From contig JAAYFI010000070.1 in NCBI GenBank assembly GCA_012728315.1, forward strand, positions 1 to 53,067: 53,067 nt of DNA, read 5' to 3'. Positions 36,138 to 46,415 of the stretch are shown one piece after another (position 1 is the first letter of the stretch; the number at the start of each line of letters is the position of its first letter). The notes beneath the pieces are model-generated. The model was given only the letters and a program-made list of their open reading frames with translations, did not search any database and was not told the DNA's origin. The DNA comes from Gammaproteobacteria bacterium. Lineage in GTDB: Bacteria; Pseudomonadota; Gammaproteobacteria; Pseudomonadales; Pseudomonadaceae. The translations under genes were made by a program, and so were the position numbers.

Positions 36138-36177
36138 TTGCTGCTGTTGGGCGGCTGAGCTGCTCGAACGCTAAAGT

Positions 36178-36215
36178 AAAAACCCCTTGTCCTGATTCGG
36201 TGCAAGGGGTTTTTT
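36178..36215. terminator. Terminator between grxD and leuA
   Basis: A5CCCCTTG (36178-36189) pairs with CAAGGGGT5 (36203-36214), with runs of A and T on the two sides, so it can serve both converging genes. Confidence 0.93.
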
Positions 36216-36237
36216 ATTGCCGCAAGTAAAGTCACTT

Positions 36238-37914
36238 TTACGCGGTATCTTTCATCGGCTCTGCTTGTGCTTGAGCACGGTTTAACGCGCTAAAGAAGGC
36301 GCGAATGCTCGCCGTAGTGATATTGCTATCAATACCGACACCAAAGACGGGGCGCTGACCCGGTACACGCAGCTCAATATAGGCTGCGGCTTTGGCATCG
36401 CTGCCGCTACTGATGGCGTGCTCGTTGTAATCCATAATCTCCACCGCAATAGGCAAGCTGGCCGTCAATGCTTCCAGTGGGCCATTACCACGCCCCGTCC
36501 AGTTTTTGACTGCGCCATTCACCAGTACTTCAGTGCTTAAGGTGCAGATACCATCTTCTTCTTGCAGGCGATGTTTTTGTAATGCGTAAGGCGTTAAGGC
36601 TTGCAAATATTCTTGGTCTAATAAGTTGTAAATTTGCTGGGCAGAGACTTCTAAGCCTGAGCGGTCGGTTTCCGCCTTAATCACTTGGCTGAACTCGATT
36701 TGCATACGGCGCGGCAATTGTATGCCGTACTCCTGCTCCAGCAAATACGTCACGCCACCTTTACCCGATTGGCTGTTGACTCGAATAACGGCTTCATAGT
36801 CACGGCCAATATCAGCAGGGTCAATCGGCAAGTAAGGCACTTCCCAAACACCTTCTGCATCACGCTGAGCAAAACCTTTACGGATGGCATCTTGGTGTGA
36901 GCCAGAAAAAGCAGTGTGTACTAAGTCGCCCGCATAGGGATGACGTGGGTGTACCGGTAGTTGGTTGCATTCTTCGACCACTTTGCGCACTGCATCAATG
37001 TCAGAGAAGTCCAGTTGTGGATCCACCCCTTGGGTGTACATATTTAATGCCAGGGTGACTAAGTCAACGTTACCGGTGCGCTCTCCATTGCCAAATAAGC
37101 AACCTTCAACGCGGTCAGCGCCGGCCAATAAGCCCAATTCGCTGGCCGCCACGCCAGTGCCGCGGTCGTTGTGTGTGTGTAAGCTGATAATCACGTTTTC
37201 ACGGTGATTAATATGGCGTGCAAACCATTCGATTTGGTCGGCGTAGACATTCGGTGTAGATACTTCAACAGTGGCCGGCAAGTTTAAAATCACTTTATTT
37301 TCTGCTGTGGGCTGCCAGACATCTAAGACGGCGTTGCACACTTCAACCGCAAAAGGTGTTTCGGTGGCGCTAAAGGTTTCGGGTGAATACTCAAAGGTCC
37401 ACTGGGTTTCAGGTTGTTGTGCGGCGTACTTTTTAAACAGCTCGGCTGCATGCACGGCAATCGCTTTGACACCTTCTTTATCTTGGTTAAAAACGATGCG
37501 ACGAAAGGCTGGCGATACCGCGTTATACATATGCACAATGGCTTTTGGGGCGCCTTTTAAGGATTCAAACGTGCGGGCAATTAAGTCTTCGCGCGCCTGA
37601 GTCAGCACTTGGATGGTGGTGTCGTCAGGGATATGACCTTCTTCAATCAGCAGGCGGACAAAGTCAAAATCTGTTTGCGAGGCTGACGGGAAAGCAACTT
37701 CAATTTCTTTCACTCCAACCGCCACTAAGGTTTTAAAGAAACGCAGTTTTTTCTCAGGGCTCATGGGTTCGATCAGCGACTGGTTACCATCGCGCAGGTC
37801 TGAGCTGCACCAAATCGGCGCCTGGGTGATGGTTTTATTCGGCCAAGTACGATCAGGTAAGTTCAGTACGGGATAGGCACGGTATTTAGTGGCTGGGTTT
37901 TTCAACATCGGCAT
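36238..37914 (-). CDS. leuA: 2-isopropylmalate synthase
   Basis: LeuA condenses acetyl-CoA with 2-oxoisovalerate, the first step of leucine synthesis. The 558-aa protein is the long form common in Pseudomonas: start [20 protein letters not shown], the DRE-TIM catalytic motif [13 protein letters not shown], the metal site [18 protein letters not shown], and a C-terminal regulatory domain (from about 430) where leucine feedback acts. The ATG at 37914 has AAGGA seven bases upstream; the frame is open for 31 more codons without support. Confidence 0.96.
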   Translation of the reverse strand: MPMLKNPATKYRAYPVLNLPDRTWPNKTITQAPIWCSSDLRDGNQSLIEPMSPEKKLRFFKTLVAVGVKEIEVAFPSASQTDFDFVRLLIEEGHIPDDTTIQVLTQAREDLIARTFESLKGAPKAIVHMYNAVSPAFRRIVFNQDKEGVKAIAVHAAELFKKYAAQQPETQWTFEYSPETFSATETPFAVEVCNAVLDVWQPTAENKVILNLPATVEVSTPNVYADQIEWFARHINHRENVIISLHTHNDRGTGVAASELGLLAGADRVEGCLFGNGERTGNVDLVTLALNMYTQGVDPQLDFSDIDAVRKVVEECNQLPVHPRHPYAGDLVHTAFSGSHQDAIRKGFAQRDAEGVWEVPYLPIDPADIGRDYEAVIRVNSQSGKGGVTYLLEQEYGIQLPRRMQIEFSQVIKAETDRSGLEVSAQQIYNLLDQEYLQALTPYALQKHRLQEEDGICTLSTEVLVNGAVKNWTGRGNGPLEALTASLPIAVEIMDYNEHAISSGSDAKAAAYIELRVPGQRPVFGVGIDSNITTASIRAFFSALNRAQAQAEPMKDTA

Positions 37915-38245
37915 GAGCTGATCCTTAATCGTGGTCAATGAAATAATACTTAAGAACAGCGCATACTGAATCACGGTAAAAATCGGTCGAACTACGCTGC
38001 AGAGCACGGCTTGCTATTAAAACTATAGATTGAAGTTTTTTGTTGCAAGTAATGTTTTAAAAATAGTGATTATCTGTAGATGTTGTTTGTTAATTGGTTT
38101 TTTCTACTTTTATTTTTGATTTTTTGGTTTTTTCTTGTTTTGTTTTCTGCGACAGTCTGCCGCTGATGTACCGGTGTGGGCTGTGTAATAATTGTTCGCC
38201 AAGCTCGATGGCTTGGATATGCAGTAAACAAATTGGAGTGGCGGA
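37915..38245. other. Gap between leuA and the DUF2946 gene, with a T-rich tract
   Basis: This 331-bp divergent gap holds no gene. 38090-38148 is extremely T-rich on the plus strand (runs of T3-T6 broken by single G or C), which may be an intrinsically bent or easily melted promoter segment for leuA. No attenuator hairpin or leucine-rich leader peptide was recognised. Confidence 0.5.
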
Positions 38246-38734
38246 TTGATTAAAGAGTGCCGATATGACTCAGTGGCGATTTGGCTTGGCTTATTTGCCA
38301 TGCTAATGATCCATATCGGCCCGCTTATTTCCGGTGCTCAAGCCTTAGCGCAGTCCGATGCGCAGCCGTTGCAGTCAGCGGCTGTAGCCATGCAGTCGCA
38401 TGCTCATGCTCATGCGGACAATCATGCCGCTGAGCCGCTGCCCTTATTGTCCGTTGAAGCTTCTGAGCATGCAGAGCATGGTGTGGATTATCACGCCATG
38501 ATGGGCCATCACAGCGCGCCCGCTGGCGCCCCGCAGTGGTTGGTCAATTTAGCCATGTGCGGTTACTGTGATTTACTGACGGTGAGTCCGCCGCTGATTT
38601 TGGCGTTGCTTGTTTATCTGTCCATTGTGCCGCCAGTGCTGCGCTTTGCGGTACTGCCTGCATTGCCTAAACCTTTAGCCGCTGCCTATCAGCTCAGTCA
38701 CCCCCGCGCACCACCGCATCCGTTCTTCGCTTAA
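38246..38734 (+). CDS. DUF2946 family protein (copper-associated)
   Basis: The 162-aa protein has an N-terminal membrane helix (about 10-35), a His-rich stretch (HAHAHADNHAAE, then HAEHGVDYHAMMGHH), the family hallmark MCGYCDLLT, a second hydrophobic segment and the end LSHPRAPPHPFFA. DUF2946 genes commonly sit beside copper receptors, and the OprC-type receptor follows 53 bp later. A TTG start at 38246 is used: GGAG lies seven bases upstream and no closer ATG precedes the first helix. Binding of copper by the His/Met/Cys residues is inference. Confidence 0.82.
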   Translation: MIKECRYDSVAIWLGLFAMLMIHIGPLISGAQALAQSDAQPLQSAAVAMQSHAHAHADNHAAEPLPLLSVEASEHAEHGVDYHAMMGHHSAPAGAPQWLVNLAMCGYCDLLTVSPPLILALLVYLSIVPPVLRFAVLPALPKPLAAAYQLSHPRAPPHPFFA

Positions 38735-38787
38735 ATCCTGCGGGTGTTAAACCTGCACGCTAATTTAATTGAATGATGGATGTCTAT

Positions 38788-40941
38788 ATGTCGAATAAAA
38801 CGATCCAAGGCGTTGCTGTGCCGCGCTTTGACAGTGTGTTTAAGTTAAAACCTTTATCCCAGCGTTTGCTGCTGGCGCATGCCGCTGTATTGGGAGCGGT
38901 TATCTGTGCGCCATTGCAAGCTGATGCTGCGACTGAGCAAGAGGCTGCACAGTTAGCGCCGATGGTGATCACTGGTGTGGCGCAGCAGTCACCGATTACA
39001 GTGGTCACGGATCCGCGGATTCCACGCCAGCCGGTACCGGCCAGCGATGCGGCGGATTATCTGAAAACGATTCCAGGTTTCTCTGCCATTCGTAGCGGTG
39101 GCGTTAACAGTGATCCAGTGTTTCGCGGGATGTTTGGTTCGCGCATTAAACTGCTCACCAATGGCGGCGAGATGCTTGGTGCGTGTCCAAGCCGGATGGA
39201 TTCGCCCAGCTCCTATATCAGCCCTGAAACCTACGATAAGTTGACGGTGATTAAAGGGCCGCAAAGTGTCTTGTGGGGGCCGGGCGCATCGGCGGCGACG
39301 GTTTTGTTTGAGCGCGAGCCGGAAAACTTTGAGGAGCCCGATTACCGTTTAAATGGTAGTGCTTTAGTCGGCTCCAATCGTCGTTTTGATCGCAGCATTG
39401 ATGGCGCTGTGGGCAGTCGTGAAGGTTATGCGCGGGTGATAGCGAATGCTTCCAAGGCGCATGACTACAATGAAGGTAATGGCGATCGCGTACCGTCACG
39501 TTGGAATAAGTGGAATACCGACCTAATTTTAGGTTGGACGCCAACTGACGATACCTTGTTAGAGTTGACCGCAGGTACCGGTGATGGTGAGTCGCGTTAC
39601 GCAGGTCGCGGTATGGATGGCACCCAGTTTGAGCGGGAAAGTTTAGGTTTGCGCTTTAAGCAAACCAACTTGACCGATACTTGGACTGCCTTAGAGGCGC
39701 AGGTGTATTACAACTACGCTGATCATGTGATGGATAACTATAAACTACGTAATCCTGACCTGAATTCTAAAATGCCAAAAATGCGTACTCCGTTCGCAAG
39801 TGCTGTTGATCGTCGTACTTTAGGTACGCGAGTCAGCGGTACCTGGCAATGGGATTCCGTCGAAGTGATTGCCGGTGTTGATGCGCAGAAAAACGAGCAC
39901 CGTGCTCGCAAAGGGCCGGGCGACAGCTACAAGCAAATGGCTTGGGCCAAAGATGCTGAGTTTAAACAATACGGTTTGTTCAGTGAACTGAGCTGGAATA
40001 TGGCCGAAGGTGAGCGCTTAATTACCGGTGCGCGTTTAGACCGCTCATCGGCAACAGACACACGAGCTAAGTTGTGCACCGGAATGGATGCATGTTTAGC
40101 TAACCCAACGGCTGATAAAGAGCGTAGTAAAACCTTACCAAGTGGTTTTGTCCGCTATGAGCACGATATGCAGTCTCTGCCTGCCACTACCTATATTGGC
40201 TTGGGTCACAGTCAGCGTTTCCCAGATTATTGGGAGCTATTTTCAGCGACCAGTACGCCAATTGGCGGCGGTATGAATCCGACTGGTTTCCAGCCCACCG
40301 CTTTCGCTACAACTAATCCAGAAAAAACCACGCAAGTGGATTTTGGTATTCAGTACAGTGATGGACCGCTTGATGCTTGGGCTTCAGCTTATGTAGGGCA
40401 AGTGCGTGACTACATTATGTTCTCATATTACCAAGGCAAGATGATGCCGATGTCAAATGTGGATAACATTGACGCTCGGATTATGGGTGGAGAGTTGGGC
40501 GCAGCCTATCAGTTCACCTCCAATATCAAAGGTGATATGAGCTTGGCTTACGCATACGGCAAAAACAGCTCTGATGGTCGTGCCATGCCGCAAATTCCAC
40601 CGCTGGAAGCACGTTTTGGTTTGAGTTATGAGCAAGGGGATTGGAGTAGCTCAGCCTTATGGCGTGTAGTGGCTGCACAAAACCGTATTGATGAAGGCCG
40701 CGGTAACGTCGTCGGTAAAGACTTCGGCCCAAGCTCCGGCTTTGGTGTGTTCTCGCTCAACAGTGCCTACCGTTTAAGTCAGAACTGGAAAGTCAGTGCG
40801 GGTGTGGACAACCTGTTTGACAAAAACTACAGCGAGCACTTGAACCTGGCCGGTAACGCAGGCTTTGGCTACACCGATAACACCACGCGTGTTAACGAGT
40901 CAGGTCGTACCTGGTGGACACGGGTCGATATGAGCTTTTAA
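38788..40941 (+). CDS. oprC: TonB-dependent copper receptor (OprC family)
   Basis: OprC imports copper across the outer membrane. From the ATG at 38788 the protein is 717 aa, with a signal peptide ending near residue 48, the plug domain (about 75-185) and a beta-barrel ending in aromatic Phe (WTRVDMSF). The copper ligands described for P. aeruginosa OprC, Cys143/Met147 and His323/Met325, have counterparts at the same spacing: Cys133/Met137 in GACPSRMD and His313/Met315 in ADHVMDNY, 180 residues apart in both. ATGs at 38773 and 38776 are alternative starts. It probably forms an operon with the DUF2946 gene. Confidence 0.94.
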   Translation: MSNKTIQGVAVPRFDSVFKLKPLSQRLLLAHAAVLGAVICAPLQADAATEQEAAQLAPMVITGVAQQSPITVVTDPRIPRQPVPASDAADYLKTIPGFSAIRSGGVNSDPVFRGMFGSRIKLLTNGGEMLGACPSRMDSPSSYISPETYDKLTVIKGPQSVLWGPGASAATVLFEREPENFEEPDYRLNGSALVGSNRRFDRSIDGAVGSREGYARVIANASKAHDYNEGNGDRVPSRWNKWNTDLILGWTPTDDTLLELTAGTGDGESRYAGRGMDGTQFERESLGLRFKQTNLTDTWTALEAQVYYNYADHVMDNYKLRNPDLNSKMPKMRTPFASAVDRRTLGTRVSGTWQWDSVEVIAGVDAQKNEHRARKGPGDSYKQMAWAKDAEFKQYGLFSELSWNMAEGERLITGARLDRSSATDTRAKLCTGMDACLANPTADKERSKTLPSGFVRYEHDMQSLPATTYIGLGHSQRFPDYWELFSATSTPIGGGMNPTGFQPTAFATTNPEKTTQVDFGIQYSDGPLDAWASAYVGQVRDYIMFSYYQGKMMPMSNVDNIDARIMGGELGAAYQFTSNIKGDMSLAYAYGKNSSDGRAMPQIPPLEARFGLSYEQGDWSSSALWRVVAAQNRIDEGRGNVVGKDFGPSSGFGVFSLNSAYRLSQNWKVSAGVDNLFDKNYSEHLNLAGNAGFGYTDNTTRVNESGRTWWTRVDMSF

Positions 40942-41090
40942 TCACGCTGAGAGTGGTCAATGCCTAGCGTTGATCACTGCTGTAAAGCTGTCGCTATTAG
41001 CCATGAGTACGCGTGCGGTGGTATAGGGACATACGGGCAGCACTGGATGCGCCAAGTGGTAATGCCGACTGAATTTACGGCAATAAACAG

Positions 41091-41137
41091 AAAAGGGTTT
41101 GCGCCGACGCTGGACACGTCAGGCTCAAGCCCTTTTT
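41091..41137 (+). terminator. Candidate terminator downstream of oprC
   Basis: AAAAGGG (41091-41097) with CCCTTTTT (41130-41137), extended by TTG/CAA past a mismatch, gives a long-loop hairpin ending in T5. It is about 150 bp after the oprC stop; the DNA between holds nothing recognised. Confidence 0.55.
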
Positions 41138-41176
41138 AAATGCTAATGGTTAATGGCTAAAAATAAACAACAAAAA

Positions 41177-41203
41177 ACGGCACAAGCGATTGGCTTGTAC
41201 CGT
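41177..41203 (-). terminator. Terminator downstream of infA
   Basis: ACGG-ACAAGC (41177-41187) pairs with GCTTGT-CCGT (41193-41203), with a single C-A mismatch; on the minus strand it is followed by a T6 run. It lies 31 bp past the infA stop. Confidence 0.75.
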
Positions 41204-41234
41204 CTTTTGTATCGGTAACGCGACGAGTTATGAA

Positions 41235-41453
41235 TTAGCGGGCGCGGTAAGTGATGCGACCTTTGCTGAGATCATAAGGCGTGATTTCAACGCGAACCTT
41301 GTCACCGGTTAAAATGCGGATGTAGTTTTTACGCATTTTACCGGAAATATGCGCAGTAACGACGTGCCCGTTTTCTAACTCCACACGGAACATGGTGTTA
41401 GGCAGGGTGTCGACGACAGTGCCTTCCATTTCGAAGCTGTCTTCTTTCGACAT
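41235..41453 (-). CDS. infA: Translation initiation factor IF-1
   Basis: IF-1 binds the ribosomal A site during initiation. The 72-aa protein [18 protein letters not shown] to the end KGRITYRAR is a complete S1-type OB fold of standard length, with [20 protein letters not shown] in the middle. It lies downstream of aat-bpt on the minus strand, the conserved order aat-bpt-infA in Pseudomonas; clpA, which often comes next, is not here. Confidence 0.98.
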   Translation of the reverse strand: MSKEDSFEMEGTVVDTLPNTMFRVELENGHVVTAHISGKMRKNYIRILTGDKVRVEITPYDLSKGRITYRAR

Positions 41454-41609
41454 GCAGTATAACCCTCAAAATACAAATAAAAGACCTGACGCTCACAATG
41501 CGTTCAGGCAAAATCGGCTGGTATTATGCCGTATTTAGGCAGAAAAGGCCAAATATCCTATTGCAGTTATTGTATTTAACTGCGAAACAGTCGATGTATT
41601 GTATATAAA

Positions 41610-42311
41610 TTAAGCGGGCAGTGCTTGCCAACGTTGATCAATAAAGCCCTGTAGCGGTTGGTATTGAGTTTTATAGTTCATTTTTTGGCAATTTTTAATC
41701 CAGTAACCGAGGTAAACGTAAGGTAAGCCCAGGCGTAATGCTTCTTGGATTTGCCATAAGATCGCATAGCGTCCAAGGCTGCGACGTTTATCGTCTGGAG
41801 CAAAAAAAGTGTACATGGCTGATAAGCCGCTGGGCAGTACATCAGTTGCAGCCACTGCGAGTAGCTGATCGCCTAAACGAAACTCATACAAATACGCAAA
41901 TTCTAAGTCAGTATTTAAAAAGTTTTGAAATTGCTGCACTGAAGGCGGGTACATATCCCCATCCGCGTGGCGTTGCTCGATATAGTACTGATACAACTCA
42001 TAGTGCTCAGCGCGAAATTGGCTGTTAACCGCTTTGACATTAAGGTCACGATTGCGGCGTATGATTTTTTGTTGTGAGGAGCTGGCAACAAAGTCTTGCA
42101 CAGGAATCCGTGTGGAGATGCATGCCGTGCAGTTAACGCAGTGCGGGCGATAGATATTAGCTGCGCTGCGACGAAAGCCTTGCTCTATCAGTTGGTCGTA
42201 GAGTTCAGCGCTGACGTCTTCTTTTGGATCAATAAAAATTGAGCTGGCGCTGTGTTCTGCTAAATAACTGCAGGGGTGTGATTGGGCAAGGTACAGCTGT
42301 AACGTTTTCAT
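41610..42311 (-). CDS. bpt: Aspartate/glutamate leucyltransferase (Bpt)
   Basis: Bpt adds Leu to proteins with N-terminal Asp or Glu and sends them to ClpS/ClpAP by the N-end rule. From the ATG at 42311 (overlapping the aat stop) the protein is 233 aa. It has HPCSYLAEH at the start, the cysteine pair in [30 protein letters not shown] and the C-terminal [17 protein letters not shown] typical of the ATE/Bpt acyltransferase fold. ATGA overlap with aat indicates translational coupling of two enzymes acting in the same degradation pathway. Confidence 0.95.
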   Translation of the reverse strand: MKTLQLYLAQSHPCSYLAEHSASSIFIDPKEDVSAELYDQLIEQGFRRSAANIYRPHCVNCTACISTRIPVQDFVASSSQQKIIRRNRDLNVKAVNSQFRAEHYELYQYYIEQRHADGDMYPPSVQQFQNFLNTDLEFAYLYEFRLGDQLLAVAATDVLPSGLSAMYTFFAPDDKRRSLGRYAILWQIQEALRLGLPYVYLGYWIKNCQKMNYKTQYQPLQGFIDQRWQALPA

Positions 42312-43018
42312 AGATCCAGTGTGCTCGTAATCAGTGGGGGAGTTAACCACTGCATCGTATTGGGCTGATTAAGGTATTGGGTTAAGTATTGGGCGAACGC
42401 CTGGCGCGGGATGTTGTGTGCGCCTAAACTGGCTAAGTGTTCGGTTGGCATTTGGCAGTCAATCAGTTGAAAGCCGGCGCTCTGTAATGCGCTGACTAAC
42501 GTAACAAAACCAACCTTGGATGCGTTGCTCACACGGCTAAACATGGACTCGCCAAAGAACAGCTGACCGATGGCAATGCCGTATAAGCCGCCCACCAATT
42601 GCTCTTGCTGCCAGACTTCGACTGAGTGCGCATAACCTTGCTTGTGTAAGTCATAATACGCAGCTTGCATCTCATGGGTAATCCAAGTGCCATATTCATC
42701 ATTGCGTGGTTCTGCGCAGGCACGGATCACTTGCGCAAAATTGCGGTCAAAGGTGACGGTAAATTGATCGCGGCGCAGAACTTTGCGCAAACTGCGCGAT
42801 ATATGTAGGTTTTGCGGCAGTAACACTGTGCGCGGATCAGGTGACCACCATAATAATGGCTGGCCATCTTGGTACCATGGAAAACAGCCGTGACGATAGG
42901 CAGCGATTAAGCGGGCGGTGGATAAGTCACCGCCTGCCGCTAACAAGCCGTTGGGCTCGCGCAGCGCTTTGCTGAGGTCGGGAAAGTTGAGTGATGCACG
43001 ATCAAGCCAAGTAAGCAT
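42308..43018 (-). CDS. aat: Leucyl/phenylalanyl-tRNA-protein transferase
   Basis: Aat transfers Leu or Phe to proteins with N-terminal Arg or Lys. The 236-aa protein has [22 protein letters not shown], the signature [29 protein letters not shown] [12 protein letters not shown], and [21 protein letters not shown]. It is followed by bpt with a four-base overlap. In P. aeruginosa trxB lies between aat and ftsK; here there is only a 258-bp gap. Confidence 0.96.
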   Translation of the reverse strand: MLTWLDRASLNFPDLSKALREPNGLLAAGGDLSTARLIAAYRHGCFPWYQDGQPLLWWSPDPRTVLLPQNLHISRSLRKVLRRDQFTVTFDRNFAQVIRACAEPRNDEYGTWITHEMQAAYYDLHKQGYAHSVEVWQQEQLVGGLYGIAIGQLFFGESMFSRVSNASKVGFVTLVSALQSAGFQLIDCQMPTEHLASLGAHNIPRQAFAQYLTQYLNQPNTMQWLTPPLITSTLDL

Positions 43019-43040
43019 AGGTAACTTTAATCCACGCAGC

Positions 43041-43075
43041 GCTTAAGTGATGACAGCAGCGGTCATAACTTAAGC
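43041..43075. repeat. Inverted repeat upstream of aat
   Basis: GCTTAAGTGATGAC (43041-43054) and GTCATAACTTAAGC (43062-43075) pair at 13 of 14 positions around loop AGCAGCG. It lies 22 bp before the aat start, in the aat-ftsK divergent gap, so it could be an operator or a leader hairpin of aat. No T-run follows on either strand. Confidence 0.5.
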
Positions 43076-43276
43076 TGGGTAAAATATTCTTAACAGAAGT
43101 GCTGTTTAAGATAGGTTATATGAATGAAAATTTCATGCCTAGCTTGCCTGATGTGCAACGGCTATCTGTAAGGATGAAATAGCAGGCTTAAATCCGTACA
43201 ATAGTCTGCTATAGACTGTTTTTTATGATTGTTTTTTTGATGAGCCTTATTTGTTTGAGGCCGCGCAGGACGTTTT

Positions 43277-45679
43277 TTGAAGAATACAACGCAGACACCG
43301 ACATCTGAAAAAAGCACTTGGCAAGAACAAGCGCAATTACGCCTGAAAGAGGGTGCGCTGATTCTATTGGCTGTGCTTTGTATCTATTTGTGGATGGTGT
43401 TATTGACCTTCGATGTCAATGATCCCAGTTTTACCAATAGCGCCGGCGATATCAGTGCCGTGAGCAATGCAGGGGGTTATATTGGCTCCTGGATTGCTGA
43501 TGTGCTGTTTAGCACTTTGGGCTATTTTGCTTGGCTGTTTCCTTTGGTTTTAATGCTGAAAACTATTTTGGTTTTTCAGCATCGTTATGAGTCCATTGTG
43601 TGGAATGGCTGGCTGTTCGCTTTGCGTGCGGTGGGTTTTGTTTTGCTGTTATGTTCTGGGGCGGCCTTGGCTCATGTGCATTTTCCCGATCCAGAAATTG
43701 TCCCGAAAAACTTTAATATTTTGGGTGGATTACTGGGTGACGCACTCACCAGCGTGCTCAATGTTGAAGGTGCCACTTTATTATTGCTGGCGTGCTTCTT
43801 ATTTGGCTTAACTATTTATGCCAATTTGTCTTGGTTTAAAATTATGGATGGCATTGGTGCGCTAACACTGCGCGCCATTGAGCAGGTTAAGTCTTGGGCG
43901 CTGGGTACTTGGGGGCATGCGCAAGCGCGTAAGCAAGAACAGCTTAGATTGCGCGAAGTGGATGCACAGGCGAGCCAAGTGATTGGCGCACGATCTGCTG
44001 ATACAAATGAGCCCGCTCGGGTTCGCGAGCGCATCGCGCCGCGGGATGAGCCGCTGGTGCAGCCTCTAAGTTCCCGTGAAGGACGCCGCGAGCCTGTGAT
44101 TACTAAAGCCGCCGCGCCGGTAACCGCAGCGCCGAGCCCGCGTGTGCCAAAAGAAAAGCACACGCCTGTATTTATCGATAGCGCTATTGAGGGCACTTTG
44201 CCGCCCTTAGCTTTGCTGGATAAAGCCGAAAAGAAAAAGCCCAGCTACTCCGAAGAATCATTGCAAGACATGTCGCGTTTGCTCGAGATTAAGCTGAAAG
44301 AATTTGGCGTTGAAGTGCAGGTTGAATCTGTGCACCCAGGGCCTGTGGTGACGCGTTTTGAAATCTTATTAGCACCGGGCGTGAAAGTCAGTCGCATTAC
44401 TAATCTAGCTAAAGACTTAGCCCGATCGCTAGCGATGATCAGTGTGCGAGTGGTTGAAGTGATCCCCGGAAAAACCACGGTAGGTATTGAAGTTCCTAAT
44501 GAGGACCGCCAAATTGTGCGTTTCTCTGAAGTGCTTGAGACACCTGAGTTTGATGAAGCAAAGTCTGTGGTCACTTTGGCTTTGGGGCATGATATTGGTG
44601 GTCAACCTGTGATTGCTGATCTGGCGAAAATGCCGCACTTATTGGTCGCAGGTACCACAGGTTCGGGTAAGTCGGTGGGTGTTAACGCGATGATTTTATC
44701 GGTGTTGTTTAAATCAACACCGGAAGAAGCACGCTTAATTATGATTGACCCGAAAATGCTCGAGTTGTCGATTTATGAGGGTATTCCGCACTTGTTATGC
44801 CCTGTAGTGACCGATATGAAAGAAGCCGCCAATGCGCTGCGTTGGTGTGTGGCGGAAATGGAGCGTCGCTATAAGTTAATGTCAGCGATGGGCGTGCGTA
44901 ACTTGGCCGGCTTTAACCGTAAAGTGAAAGAGGCGCAAGAAGCGGGCGCGCCATTAGAAGACCCATTGTTCCGTCGTGAAAATATTGATGATGAAGTACC
45001 ACATTTAAGCAAGCTGCCGACTATTGTCGTCGTGGTCGATGAGTTTGCCGATATGATTATGGTGGTCGGTAAAAAGGTGGAGGAGCTGATTGCTCGTATT
45101 GCCCAAAAAGCTCGAGCGGCAGGGATTCATTTAATTCTTGCGACGCAGCGCCCATCGGTGGATGTGATTACCGGTTTAATTAAAGCCAATATTCCAACCC
45201 GTATTGCTTTCCAAGTGTCGAGTAAAATTGACTCGCGCACCATCCTCGATCAGGGTGGCGCTGAGCAATTATTAGGGCATGGTGACATGCTCTATCTGCC
45301 GCCCGGTACCAGCTTGCCGATTCGTGTGCACGGTGCTTTTGTCTCAGATGATGAGGTGCATCGTGTGGTGGATGCATGGAAATTACGTGGTGAGCCTGAT
45401 TATATTGAAGATATTCTTATTGGTGTAGAAGAAACAGGCAGTGGCTTTGAAGGTGGCGGCGGTGATGGTGGTGATGAAGATGACCCGCTGTATGATGAGG
45501 CGGTGCGTTTTGTCACAGAAACACGTCGCGCTTCGATTTCTTCGGTGCAGCGTAAATTTAAAGTCGGTTATAACCGTGCTGCACGTATGGTAGAAGCGAT
45601 GGAAATGTCGGGTGTGGTCTCAGCTGCTGCGCACAATGGTTCGCGTGAAGTGTTGGCGCCGCCTCCGGTGCGTGATTAA
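43277..45679 (+). CDS. ftsK: DNA translocase FtsK
   Basis: FtsK pumps the chromosome terminus at the division septum and activates XerCD at dif. The 800-aa protein has four to five N-terminal membrane helices (about 20-185), a short charged linker (about 215-300), the alpha/beta motor with Walker [11 protein letters not shown] (about 458-467) and Walker [11 protein letters not shown], and the C-terminal gamma winged helix (about 735-790, [20 protein letters not shown]) that reads KOPS. The start is TTG at 43277, with AGGA six bases upstream. Confidence 0.96.
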   Translation: MKNTTQTPTSEKSTWQEQAQLRLKEGALILLAVLCIYLWMVLLTFDVNDPSFTNSAGDISAVSNAGGYIGSWIADVLFSTLGYFAWLFPLVLMLKTILVFQHRYESIVWNGWLFALRAVGFVLLLCSGAALAHVHFPDPEIVPKNFNILGGLLGDALTSVLNVEGATLLLLACFLFGLTIYANLSWFKIMDGIGALTLRAIEQVKSWALGTWGHAQARKQEQLRLREVDAQASQVIGARSADTNEPARVRERIAPRDEPLVQPLSSREGRREPVITKAAAPVTAAPSPRVPKEKHTPVFIDSAIEGTLPPLALLDKAEKKKPSYSEESLQDMSRLLEIKLKEFGVEVQVESVHPGPVVTRFEILLAPGVKVSRITNLAKDLARSLAMISVRVVEVIPGKTTVGIEVPNEDRQIVRFSEVLETPEFDEAKSVVTLALGHDIGGQPVIADLAKMPHLLVAGTTGSGKSVGVNAMILSVLFKSTPEEARLIMIDPKMLELSIYEGIPHLLCPVVTDMKEAANALRWCVAEMERRYKLMSAMGVRNLAGFNRKVKEAQEAGAPLEDPLFRRENIDDEVPHLSKLPTIVVVVDEFADMIMVVGKKVEELIARIAQKARAAGIHLILATQRPSVDVITGLIKANIPTRIAFQVSSKIDSRTILDQGGAEQLLGHGDMLYLPPGTSLPIRVHGAFVSDDEVHRVVDAWKLRGEPDYIEDILIGVEETGSGFEGGGGDGGDEDDPLYDEAVRFVTETRRASISSVQRKFKVGYNRAARMVEAMEMSGVVSAAAHNGSREVLAPPPVRD

Positions 45680-45755
45680 GTAGTAAAACACTGAACAGTC
45701 TTAGCCCGTTAGGGGTTAAAACTTATATTTTGCAGGCCAGATAAAGAGATTATCG

Positions 45756-46415
45756 ATGCGCACAATGTATAAAGGGTTATTAAGCGTCTTGGGCGGTGTG
45801 GTTCTAACGACGGCTGCGCTATTGCCGGTGGCCTATGCTGCTGAAAACAGTGAACAACAACGCTCGGCCAATAAGCTCAGTGAGCTGCTCAGTAAAACGC
45901 AAACGATCCGCGGTAAGTTTTCACAGTTAACGCTGGATTCCACAGGCACACAGTTGCAAGAAGCTTCGGGGCAAATGGTGCTGCAACGTCCGGGCTTATT
46001 TCGTTGGCATACTGATCCGCCGCTGGAACAGTTATTGGTTTCCAATGGTGAAAAAGTTTGGTTGTATGACCCAGATTTGATGCAAGTGACTGTGCAAAAG
46101 ATGGATCAGCGTTTGACCCATACGCCAGCATTGCTGCTCTCGGGGGATGTCTCCAAAATCAGTGAAAACTTTACCATCACTTATAAAGAGGGTGGTCCGG
46201 TCATTGATTTTATTTTGACACCCACCGCAAAAGATACCTTGTTTGACACCCTGCGCTTATCGTTTCGTAATGGCGTGATCAATGATATGCAGTTATTGGA
46301 TGCTGTGGGTCAGCGCACCAATATTTTATTTATGGGTGTGCAAATTAATGAGCAAGTTGACGCCAGTGAGTTTGTTTTTGAAGCACCGGCTGGCGTTGAT
46401 GTGATTGAGGAGTGA
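45756..46415 (+). CDS. lolA: Outer-membrane lipoprotein carrier LolA
   Basis: LolA carries lipoproteins across the periplasm to LolB. The 219-aa protein has a signal peptide (cleavage near AYA-AE, residue 28), FSQ-type lipid-pocket motif [12 protein letters not shown], and [20 protein letters not shown] with [13 protein letters not shown] typical of LolA. Its stop overlaps the GTG start of rarA, and it follows ftsK, the conserved order. Confidence 0.95.
   Translation: MRTMYKGLLSVLGGVVLTTAALLPVAYAAENSEQQRSANKLSELLSKTQTIRGKFSQLTLDSTGTQLQEASGQMVLQRPGLFRWHTDPPLEQLLVSNGEKVWLYDPDLMQVTVQKMDQRLTHTPALLLSGDVSKISENFTITYKEGGPVIDFILTPTAKDTLFDTLRLSFRNGVINDMQLLDAVGQRTNILFMGVQINEQVDASEFVFEAPAGVDVIEE

Noticed and set aside
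37915..38007. Longer LeuA N terminus or leucine leader peptide upstream of leuA
   Set aside because: The frame is open for 31 codons but the family start and a good ribosome site lie at 37914; there is no run of Leu codons or attenuator hairpin pair.
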